Part shown: positions 20,601-36,156 of the stretch, one piece after another | How positions within the stretch are numbered: position 1 is the first letter of the stretch | How the letters are laid out: the number at the start of each line of letters is the position of its first letter | From: Heterotrichella gracilis | Lineage: Eukaryota > Sar > Xanthophyceae > Tribonematales > Xanthonemataceae | Length of the DNA: 64,000 nt | Direction: 5' to 3' | Assembly (NCBI GenBank): GCA_032358255.1 | Contig: JAULBX010028049.1 | Coordinates: 62,001 to 126,000, forward strand | The notes under the pieces: generated by a model | The model's input: the letters and a program-made list of their open reading frames with translations, nothing else | Databases searched by the model: none | What the model was told of the DNA's origin: nothing | Translations under genes and position numbers: made by a program

Positions 20601-23254
20601 CACTAGAAGTACACCATGATATACAACAGGTTGTGAATACTGGAAGTAATACATGCCCCTCTTACCGCAAAGCGTGAAACAGTTCTTTTTACGGCGAGGT
20701 TATGCATTAGGCCCTGTTGTATATCAATGTAAATCCGCCATTGTAGGTCAGATCCCCATTGCTGTGGCAATCCCCTACCTGTGCCACCCACGACATCACC
20801 GATCCGATGCGCATCTCTCCAATCCCGGGGATGGGCAGCAGCTGCTCGCGCCGCACGCACAAAAAGCCGCGCAGGCTGCGCACTCTGCGCGCCACCTGGG
20901 CAGCACAATTGTGATTATAGTTTAAATTATTAGATTATTAGTTAAATCACGCGATTAATTGAATGAATGAGCCAATAACAATACGCAACACACAGGGTAG
21001 GGTGTTAGGGTTTAGTTTATTGCGAGTGCCGACCCCACCTGCACCATGGCCCCCTTCTTGACTCGGTGGATACCCAGCGCCATGAGCACATCGGCCAATG
21101 ATAAACCCTAGGCTAGGGTGGTCAGGCTTTAGGGTTTCGTCCCTCACCTGCACCATGGCCCCCTTTTTGACTCGATGGATGCCTAATGCCATAAGCACAT
21201 CGGCCAATGGGGATCCTTTACTGGCCTGGATAGCCTCCACCAGCTCGTGAGCCTCCTCAACCGTCAACCCTAAGCTAGGGTGTTGCACCAGCGCGTCCTC
21301 AGTCAGACCATACAGGTCGACTGGGGTTTGCACCAGTCCCTGGGAGTGGAGCAGGCGCAGGATCCGGGATGGGATTTTCTTAAGAAGGTGTTTTCCGAAA
21401 ACCTCCAGCTGGTCGGGGGGGGAGAGGGCGGGGTCGAGGGGGGGTGGGGGCTTGGGGGGGCGGGGGTTGGTGGGACCTGGGGGCTCCGGTGGGTGGTAGG
21501 GGATGCTGGAGGTGCTCTTCCATTGGGAGGTGGTGGGGGCCCGGGGGTGGAAGGGGGGGGTGTCTCTCGAAGAGTGCGGGTTGGGGGTGGGGGCGGTGGG
21601 TGTGTCGGCCTGTAGGGGAGGCGACCACTGGGGACTAGGGGACTTCACTAATTTGAGGATTTGGAAAAGCTTGCAGCTAGTTACACAATACCACATGAGC
21701 CCATGCCAACAGCCAACTACTTTGGGCCCCCCACCCGACCACACCCGAGCCAGCACCATAACTGCATCAGCCCTACACCTGAACCCTACACCCGGGCCGT
21801 ACAATGCATGCCACAAGTTTTACTCTTCAACAAAGCTTTACATTATTCACGTACGCTGATTCCTGAACCTCAATCCAAACCCTACACCTGAACCCTACGC
21901 CCAAACCACCCCCAGCCGGCATCCCCATGCCCCCGTACCCATCACGCACCGCATGGTCCACCCCCGATGGCCCCGCAGATGCGTGCGAGAGGGTGCGCTC
22001 CAGCTGGGCCATCCTCAGGCGCAGGATGTAGGCCTCGCTGCTGCTGCGGGGGTGGCAAGGGGGGGGAGATTTATTCAAGCAGGTGGACTGGTGAGGGGGC
22101 GCGTTGCCTATTGCGCGTTGACCAAAGGTTGAGTATGATGAGGTGGTGTTTGTGACCAGAGGCTGCAGATGGCCAGGTGGTGCATGTCACATGCAGCATG
22201 TGATCAGAGGTTGGTGATGATCGGGTGTGCAAGTGATCAGAGGATAGAGATGGTTACGGAGTGGATGGGATCAGAGGTTGAACATGGATCACGTGGTGCA
22301 CTACTACGGGCATCAACCAGGGTTTGCATTAGGCTCAAGATCCCCACTATCCATGCCTTATACCCCTGGGACCCGCCACCTATTCACATTGTTGCGCAGC
22401 ATATTCACATTGTGGCGCAGCAAATTACCCTAAATCCTCTCCCCAAAGCCCTAGCGCAATGACGTGCACGTTGAGGAAGCAGCGCGCGCCAGAGATTTCT
22501 GATCCCCACCTTGACCTCGCCTTGTCCCCCTGGGACAGGTCGTCCATTCGCTCCAACTGTGTGCGCAGCAGCTGCAGCTCAAGCTCAAGGCCCTTGCCTC
22601 CCGGGCCCAAAACCCTAAACCCTAACAACTCCAAGTGACATACACTCGTGTGCACACCGAGGGGAATCAGCGAATGCACTTGTAGTTTCTGTATCCCCAC
22701 CTTGACCGCGCCTTCTCTCCCTGGGACAAGTCGTCCATCCGCTCCAGCTGTGCGCGCAGGAGCTGCAGCTCAAGTTCCAGCCCCTTGCCTCCCTGGCTGA
22801 CACCTGGCAGCTCGAAGCCCGAGCCACTGGCATGCTGCTGGCGCCGCTGGCTGCTGCTGCTGCTGGTGGTGGATGGGTGTGTGCTGAGTGCACAGTGTGC
22901 GGGGTGGAGGAGGGCGGGGGCGGATTGGGGTGCTGCGGGAGGGGGCCGGGGTGGTTTATGAGGTGCTGGTGTTGCATCACCTAGGAGGGGTATGGTGGCT
23001 TGGAAGGTGGAGATGGTGTAAAGGCTTAATCTAGTCGACAGGGTTGTGGCGTGTGTTGGGTCGCCACTGCATGCCAGTGCATGTCCAGGACATCTATTCA
23101 AGTCCATATGCATGCATATGCCCACCATAGCCCATGTGCTGCGATAGCAAACGTAGTGGATGCGGTTGCGCGTGGATTACAAAATATGCTTACCAGTAAT
23201 AGGTGGATGTCCCGCCACCGCCGCCCGCAGCAATTGCTGTATCTGGCGCCGCAT
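17659..23254 (-). CDS. DNA ligase (NAD+)-derived HhH-triple BRCT protein, no adenylation domain
   Basis: Exon 1 (23194-23254, starts MRRQIQQLLRAAVAG) joins in phase to a Pro/Ser-rich exon, then a short coiled coil (LELELQLLRAQLERMDDLSQ), then exons near 21905-22045 and 21148-21650. The last of these carries LHSQGLVQTPVDLYGLTEDA, LVEAIQASKGSPLADVLMAL and GIHRV; a further exon (about 20780-20895) carries LLPIPGIGEMRIGSVMSWVA. These match the helix-hairpin-helix region of bacterial LigA in order and spacing. Three BRCT-type units follow: one opening MHGCKVGITG, one opening LEGLTFAITG with ILNGGGEVAQALTPSCSALVVG, and one opening LQGVHVAVAG. Each is closed by a recurring FFRDYLERPL/FYSEYLGQP/FFRDYLDCPL string. 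The stop is at 17659. No KxDG adenylation motif or four-Cys zinc finger is visible, so it should not ligate; a damage-site scaffold is likely. Origin from a plastid or bacterial LigA is inference. Confidence 0.7.
18318..18545. repeat. exon-edge echo in the BRCT gene
   Basis: The exon edge reading CACCTGCCACCGCCACGTGCA with its donor (about 18500) recurs near 18319 as CACCCGCCACCGCCATGTGCA. A third, more diverged copy lies near 18435-18460. TTCAGGGTTTA/TTTAGGG spacers separate them. Confidence 0.65.
18865..18894. repeat. (CTCTG)n pentanucleotide repeat
   Basis: About five perfect TCTGC units in an intron of the BRCT gene. Simple-sequence DNA. Confidence 0.85.
19808..20011. repeat. three-copy exon-edge echo (BRCT exon)
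   Basis: The exon edge encoding VLSKSGMGP (minus strand) reads CGCTCTTGCTCAGCACGCCT at about 19812. It recurs at about 19896 (CGCTGTTGCTCAGCACGCCT) and 19989 (CACTCCTGCTCGGCACGCCT). Each copy keeps the acceptor-side context. Spacers are about 60-70 bp. Confidence 0.7.
20128..20366. repeat. three-copy exon-edge echo with CCCTA spacer
   Basis: CACCCGTGCATCCTGCTGGG at about 20335 belongs to the exon encoding PPSRMHGCKV. It recurs at about 20211 (CACCCGTGCATCCTGCTAGG) and about 20129 (CACCCGTGCATCTTACTGGG). The spacers are almost pure CCCTACA/CCCTATA/CCCTAAACCC repeats. Confidence 0.75.
21039..21209. repeat. 62-bp exon-edge echo with synonymous-only divergence
   Basis: The last 62 bp of the LigA-like HhH exon (21148-21209, with its donor) recur at 21039-21100, also followed by a GT donor. 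Both copies translate on the minus strand to LADVLMALGIHRVKKGAMVQ. The six differing codons (Leu, Ala, Leu, Gly, His, Lys) are all synonymous. The 47-bp spacer contains CCCTAG and TTTAGGG motifs. Confidence 0.85.
22510..22796. repeat. 96-bp exon-edge echo, mostly synonymous divergence
   Basis: The exon end at 22701-22796 encodes LELELQLLRAQLERMDDLSQ plus GEKARS. It recurs at 22510-22605 with the same frame, the same length and its own GTGGGG donor. I count about nine silent codon changes against two conservative replacements (Ala to Thr, Glu to Asp). The spacer holds CCCTAAACCCTAA. Confidence 0.85.
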
Positions 23255-24598
23255 AGGGTGGGTGGGTCACCGTTCCGGCATAGATAAAAGGTAGCGACTA
23301 GCCACCAGTCCGACTAGGCGCAATGCCACTGAAAACAAGCTAGCAAAGGGCGAACGAGTTTGTCTAGAAGCGACTAGGAGCACTAGTCCTTGCAGTTTGT
23401 AATTTCGTGAGCTTCAACCATGCGATGGCCATGGCCCTCAGCTGCCACTCACAAGCCGTGGTTTGCCAGGCGACTTTCGATCCGGGCAAGTACCAAGTGC
23501 AACGACAATGCGTATCACACACGACAGCAACTGCAGTTCCGGTACCGTGTTATCCTGTATAATCCCGGGGTTATTCTGATAATCCTTCATCTTTTCCAAC
23601 GAGCGGCCTCGCCACCGCTGGCGGGCCGCCTCAACGGGTAATTCCATGGCAAATTCTTTTTATAAAGAAAAGAAAAGAAAAGAAAACAGACGCCAAAGGC
23701 GTAAATGAGGCGGCATAGCAACTACGCATAGCCCCCAAGTCAAGTCAGTCAGGGAACCCGTCTTTTTATATCCCTGCCACTTCCGTTCAACACTTGAAAA
23801 CAAGCTAGACAGAAAGAAGAAAACGCCTCCTTGTGAGTGTATGCTGATAAACACAGACAGGCCAGGCAGCTCCCAGTGGAACATGGCGTGGGAGTTTCAC
23901 TGAGGTTCCAGAACACAAAGTTTTACAACAATGGTGGGATGTGACGGGTTTGTATGGCTTGCAAAGCACCCCCTTGTCCCACTGCCTTTCAGCGCCCATA
24001 TCAGCATCATCCACCTCAAAGTATGCTAGCCCACTACATGATAATGTACAGTACAAACACAGCTTCATCCTGAAAAATTGAAACTGTGCGAGCCACCGCT
24101 TAGCCAACTTTCACTGCACGTCATGCAGGAATTTCCTGAGCGTCATTATGATATTATCTTGTCTTTGGCATTGAGGCGATGGAAGTGCAACAAGCTCCCC
24201 TCCATTACCCTGCAAGTCTGTAACATTCATGCCTGCAAAAGGAAACAGAATTTCCCAACGTCCCTCTACATCCACAATCCTGCCCCACAACCCTGCAGTA
24301 AGGTGTCCCTAACAGCCGTACCTCGCTGCTCTCCTGAGCCACTCTGCAAACGCCCGGGTGTACAAGTTCTTGCCCCTTCTGCCCCCCCTCCCCAAAACAG
24401 CCACAATGTTCACTCCCACCTTACCCTCCCACTCCCAAACCACTGGGGCTTGGATGTGGGACAAACAGCCCACACACTCCTGCTCACGTCCTAAACCCAA
24501 AGCCCTGCGCGTCCCGCTGCGCAGCCTGCACCCACGCCAGCAGCAGGCGCAGCCCCACACCGCTCAAACCCAAGCCTCAATCGGCGCCGGTGGCCCCA
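23255..24598. other. intergenic stretch between two minus-strand genes
   Basis: Probably the promoter of the BRCT gene plus the 3' UTR of the next gene. It holds a short AAAAG/AAAGA repeat at 23664-23687. I see no gene. Note that 24300-24598 has Pro/Ala-rich open frames without splice support. Confidence 0.4.
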
Positions 24599-27500
24599 TC
24601 ACGCCGCGCCCGCCGCCACCAGCGGCGCCGCCTCCTTGTGCTGCGTGAAAATCGAGTGCAGCTGCTCCGCCAGGCGCCCCAGGAAACGGAACCTCTGCTG
24701 GAACCCCTCCATGTCGCGCTGCGCGGCCTGCACCGGCACCAACAGGGGGTGCAGGGCCGCCACCTCCCGCTGCACCAGCCGCATCATGGACAGGTTGTCC
24801 TGCGGGGGGTGGGTGGTGTGTGGGAGGGAGGGGGCAAGGGGTGAAGGGAGGTGGGGTGGGTGGCTTGGCGACGCCCGGATCGGCGCTGGCGCATTGATCG
24901 TGCGTACCAGATTTGCATTGGGGATTTGATCATACCCCTGTCTCATGCGCTGCTCAATGACACGCACGCTCCATGCCACCCACCCACGCTGGTGCACCCA
25001 GGCAATCACATCCAAGCACAGGGTCAGGCAGAATCATCCCTCAGGAGCGCAATGCAGCAGGACACAGCTGCGCAGCCCGTACAGCAGCCACCCACAGGAC
25101 CGGAGCGGTACCACACGCAGTTCTTTGAGGCGGTACCACATTTGGTGCGTTTGTGCAGTAACATGAGTAGTGTGTGAGTGCGGGCCCCCACCATCACACC
25201 GCACACGCACACACATCTCGCCCAGCCACCCACCTGCACCGGGCATGCCTCCACCTCCTTTGCCACCACCCGCTCAAACTGGCCTTGGAGCCCAGCCAAG
25301 CCTGACAGCGCCTGCATTCACCACACCCATTTCTTGTTAAGGAGGGCAATTCCTAACCATACCTATTCCTATTCCTAATAATTCCTGATAATACCAGGGG
25401 TTTTCCAAGGACGGCACCTGAAGTAGCTGGTTTGTCATTGATATGCTTGCTCCATGCACATGCAATCGCATTCCGCAGAAGCAGGGCGATTGGCTTGGAA
25501 AACATCCTCTCGTCATGGAGGAGTATTTGGTTGCTTTTATCCCTCCACCACCAGGACAATAGCTCCTCTCCTCCACCACAACGACAAAAAACCCTCTCCC
25601 CCACTTCCACTCTCCCCCACCCCCCCCACCTGCGCCATCCCCTCCGCGAGCCCCTCCATGTGCGCCCTGGCCCCATGGAATGCCGACTCGGTGGCTGCCG
25701 CCTCGCCCGAGTACAGCGAGTGCACGGGCTGGAGCACGCACCACTGGCGCTGGCTGGCCAGCCCCGCGCGCAGCAGCAGCATGTGGGAGGACATGGCCTG
25801 GCTGCTGGCCCTGCGGTGGGGTGGGGTGGTTTAGGGTTTGGGTTCAGGGTTTGTGGGAGGACATGCCCTGGCTGCTGGCCCTGCGGTAGGGGATGGGATG
25901 TGAGAGATGTGGGGAAGATGGGTGCTTTGGACTGGATTGAATTTGGTGCATTGCATTGCATTGCATTGCATTGCATTGCATTGCATTGGATTGGATTGAA
26001 GTTGGTTACACTGACTTGGTGGCAGACACCCTGACATGGTGGCAGAAACCCATCCCCAATTGCCACTCACTTGAGCGCCGCGGTGTGGTGCGCCAGCAGC
26101 ATTGTGCGCTGGGCGTTGAACAGCTGCGTGGCAAGGATGGCGCACTGGTGGGCGCAGCGCGTGAGCAGGCCTAGCTGCACACGCACGCCGCTGGACAGCA
26201 CCGAACACAGCACCTCCTCCTGGGTCATGGCCTGCAGAAAACAATGTGTAGGGTTTAGGGTTTTGGATGTAGGGTTTAGGATTTAGTAATTAGGGCCTTC
26301 TGGACGGACAGACCACAGCACCTCCTCCTGGCTCATGGCCTGCGCAAGACGATTGTTTAGGGTTTGGGGTTAGGGTGCAACTAAATGGTCAGTCGGTCAA
26401 TTGGTCGGTTCCGTCAGTTGGGTCCAAACGCGTTTAAACGCAGCACCTGCAATCCCCTTTTCAGTGAAAAGTTTTCACGATACCTATATACCTGTATAGG
26501 AACAGGGCGCAATTGCTGCATGTAGAAAATGACATGCTGTGATGCAAAATTAGCTCAAACATCCTACCCCACCGTTTGCCCAGGCGCGCCCACGAAGGTA
26601 ATAGGATGATACTAGTCCTATCTAATTATCTTATTCCCCTTGCCGCCCACCGGGCACAAACACCGCTCTGGTCACCCTTAAAACCCCTCCGATCCCCACC
26701 CCGCCAACCCAATCCCCACCTTGCGCTCGGGTCCACCCACCGGGCACACCAGCGCCTCCAGATCCCCGAAACCCTCTAGGGTTTGCAGCGTCTGCTGGTT
26801 CCACAGCAGGTACCTCAGCACGTACTCCATCCGAATGCTGCTGTACCCGGGCTGCAGCGGGGTGGGGGGCAGGGGGGTGTGGTGGCGACAAGGGGGCGAG
26901 CTGCCCTCCCGCCAGAGGTCCGGGAGGGTGCGTGCGTTGAGTATGGCGGTGAGGGCGCGGGTGAGGGTGGTAAGCCGGGCCAGCTTGCGGCGGAGCGACA
27001 CGTGGCGCAGCCTGCGGAGGGTGGTGGGTTGGTGGGGGGTGGGGGGTGGGGTAGGGCCTGGGGGAGCGAGGTGAGGTGGGATAGCTTGTGGAGCAGTGGG
27101 GTGTGGGGTAGTGGAGGGGGAAGGGAGGCGGGTTGTAACACTGGAACAAAAGAGGATGTGACGGCCAAGCAAGGAGGGGTGGACAGTATCCCATATCTTG
27201 CAGCGGCCAGGCGGGTGGGCACGCGGTTTCCAAAAACCCTAGCTGCGGGTTTCCCGGCACGCACTTGTGCCTAGGGTTTAGGTATTCGGCACACACATGT
27301 GCGCCGCGTAGGGCCCCATCAGCACCACCAGCAGGGTTTAAGGTTCCAGCAGGGTTTTCGCCTAGGGTTTTTCCGACACTCACATGTGCGCCGCGCCATG
27401 CCCCATTAGCACTATCAGCAGGGCTGCGCCGCAATGCATGCCGCTGTTGATGCTCCATCCCCATCCCAGAAGCACCGCCGCCAGCCCCAGGCAGGGCGCC

Positions 27501-27892
27501 AGGTGGCGGTGGCACAGGCCTGCGCCCACCGCCGCACCCACCGCTGCACCCACCGGGACGACGTCAAGTGTGTGTGTGTGGTGATGGTGGTGGTGCTCAA
27601 GGTGTGTTGGCGATGGGTGATGGGTGATGGGTTATAAAGTGGTGTAGTTGCCAGGGTTAGGACCCACCACAGTGCTAGGGTCAAGGTTAGAAGCGAGGGG
27701 CAATGTGGCCCATGTGTTCAAGAATGGGGTGTTCCTGTTCAGCAGCATACCAGCGGTGGCAGTAGCGACGGTGCCGGCGAAATTGGCGGCGGTGGGGGGT
27801 GGCGGGGCGTGTGTGGTGGTTGGAAACAGCCCTTGGGAGTGGGCCATGGCACCCCCAGGCGAGCTGGCTTCACAGCAGCAGCAGGAGCCCAA
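24599..27892 (-). CDS. unrecognised membrane-associated protein with Cys-rich acylation-like N-terminus
   Basis: The start at 27892 gives MGSCCCCEASSPGG: Gly2 followed by four cysteines, the pattern of a myristoylated and palmitoylated N-terminus. An internal ATG (MAHSQGL, 27847) is the alternative. The exon at about 27370-27555 encodes an Ala/Gly/Leu-rich pair of hydrophobic segments (APCLGLAAVLLGWGW and CGAALLIVLMGH), then joins in phase 2 to LRRKLARLTTLTRALTAILN. Later exons are helical: YSSIRMEYVLRYLLWNQQTL at about 26730-26855, EEVLCSVLSSGVRVQLGLLT near 26080-26230, SHMLLLRAGLASQRQWCVLQ near 25640-25800, a short exon near 25245-25315, and a last exon near 24599-24800 with FLGRLAEQLHSIFTQHKEAA. 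A hairpin membrane anchor with a cytosolic helical domain is suggested, loosely reminiscent of vezatin or peroxisomal myosin-receptor layouts. I do not claim that identity. Confidence 0.5.
25947..25988. repeat. (ATTGC)n pentanucleotide repeat
   Basis: Seven consecutive TTGCA/ATTGC units run into two ATTGG units, inside an intron of the membrane-associated gene. Confidence 0.9.
26191..26346. repeat. exon-edge echo with TTTAGGG spacer
   Basis: The exon edge CAGCACCTCCTCCTGGGTCA with its flank CTGGACAG (26191-26237) recurs at about 26300-26346 as CAGCACCTCCTCCTGGCTCA with CTGGACGG. The spacer is TAGGGTTTAGGGTTTTGG-type repeat. Confidence 0.75.
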
Positions 27893-29083
27893 TAAGCGCG
27901 ATGCAACCGAGGCCTTTGGGGTTCTTCTAGTCGCGCGCTACCCTGCTTTGTCAGGAGCGCAGGGCCTCCACGTTAAGTTTGGGTGGTTGCACACAAGAGG
28001 GTGCGGAGTGCACTTGGGCACAGTGGGTGGTTGGGTGGGTGTACGTTTCTCGACTTCGCCGGGGGTCAGAAGGGCTACACGACGCGTCCAAAGCTGGGCA
28101 CTGGCGCGAGAAGGAAGCGATATGCGACAGAGTTTGTGGCAGCTGGGTTTTACTGGCAACGTGTCACTGCTGCTGGTGACGACGCATGCATGCGTCCTTG
28201 TACGCTGGGGGTAGCATCGAACCCTAACCACACGACCCTAACCTGGGTGCGCTGATGTCACGCTAGGCACGCACAGCCCATTGATTGGAAAAAGCAGTGT
28301 GGCGTACTGGACTTTACGCTCCGAACGTTGGTCTGCCCCTTTTTTTCCGTTTTTTCCTTCGGGACTCCTGGGCCATATGCATGCATATGACCTCCCCGGC
28401 TTTGGGCCCGGGTCCAGTCAACACCCCCTGTACTCTGAAACCAGGGACGAAGCTTTCAAGGGTTGGAAGGGCAAATAGATATGTTTGCTGCTGCAAGGAG
28501 TTTTGCACCTGTGGCACTCCGAGAGTTGTGGCGTCGATCTGGCGAGTGAGGAAGCAGCCACTATGCACGGGTGGATGAACGAACGTCCCAAAACGAATGG
28601 GGTGAGTCCCTCCCCTCCTTCGCACGGAGAAATCACACATCCCCATGCCTCAACCACTTTCGTTGCTGGGAATTACAGTATACATTGATGGCCAGCTGCC
28701 ACAAAACCCTAGAAGACCCTCATGGCTCAGGCCAAACCCTTCTTGTACGCCCAGGGCTTTCTTGCCATCCTAAACCCTAAACCATTTCTTGCAAGTGTAA
28801 GCCTGGGTTGCAAACGTGCTGTGGCCAATGACTGCTCCAACTGCAACTGACGAGCATTTCCCTCAATACCCCGTAACATCCCTCCCTTCCTCTGCCTCTG
28901 AATCCAACTGGACACGTGTACTGAATAGTGGACAGGATTGCAACACCCACCCTGGCTTCACCACAACCCCTCCTGCCCCTTCCAGACCCTGCTCCTCTGC
29001 AGCCGCTCAGCACCCTCACGCGCCCCCCACCCCCCACCCACCCCCCCCGCGCCCTCGCGCACCCACACTCCACCATTCTCCTC
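27893..29083. other. intergenic stretch between two minus-strand genes
   Basis: Holds the presumed promoter of the membrane-associated gene and the 3' flank of PRP28. GCATGCATGC palindromes occur at about 28187-28196 and 28378-28388. A diverged copy of the PRP28 stop-codon exon lies at about 28931-28975 (ACACCCACCCTGGCTTCACC versus ACACCCCCCCCGGCTTCACC in the gene). No independent gene is supported. Confidence 0.45.
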
Positions 29084-35293
<6,210 letters not shown>

Positions 35294-36156
35294 GGGTTCA
35301 GAGGCGTGTTCCAACCATGCCTGCCGGCTTAGAAAGAGCTGGCAGATTTTGAGGGCAGTGCACAAGTACAGTGCTTGCTTGCAATAGGCTGCATATACAG
35401 CGACTCCTTGGAATTGATTTCAGGCGCCTTATTTTAGGGCAGTGCACTTCACTTTCACTTGATGCTGGTTTACACCCCCTTTGATATGGGCCTCAAAAAG
35501 GTGGCTTTGCCCAAGGCCCTTAGACACGTGGATCACGTCTATGGAATAGTATTCCTGCCAGGAATGGCTGTGTTCCCATTGCACCCTAGCCTAATGGGCA
35601 CAATAGCAATCGCCATGCCATGCCATGCCAAGTGGCAACTCTCCCGACAGTCATTAAAGCATACGATGGCGGTGGTCTTCGGCTTGTTGGTTCAAAGGCA
35701 CTTTGGCTAGATGCCGTTTTGGTGTTACAAAGCTTCTCTCAGTCTATATGATACACACATCAGCACAGTGGTGAACTGTGGCATTGAATGCAACTGGGAC
35801 GCGCTCAGCCAAACCCCGCCAGCAGGAGTGTTACAGATGTTGTGCACATAGCGCATGACTCAGGGTCCCTACGCTTGACACATACACACACAACATTCAG
35901 ACGCTGCCACCTTGAGCCGCTGGGCGCAAGATGGAAAAATAATACAACGCCAGGACAGCAATGCAGCTTGGCGCCATTGTGCAAGGCGTACTGCTCATCA
36001 GGCTGTAAGCAAATTGCTGTAATGCACGCCCCTCTTTAACCATCCCCAAATCCCATGCCATCCGCCTAGTTGCAAAATCGCAAAGCAAACCGCTCACAAA
36101 CCCGTTGCCCCTCCCCCTTCCCTCACCCTCCCTCTCACCCCCCCCCCAATCCCTTC
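35294..36156. other. intergenic stretch between PRP28 start and RAD50 stop
   Basis: Presumed PRP28 promoter and RAD50 3' flank. It contains ATGCCATGCCATGCC near 35611-35630. No coding frame is supported. Confidence 0.4.

Noticed and set aside
26631-27515. Minus-strand frame of 294 codons, Pro-rich
   Set aside because: It crosses clear introns of the membrane-associated gene, and its Pro/His-rich reading is typical of a wrong frame over GC-rich sequence.
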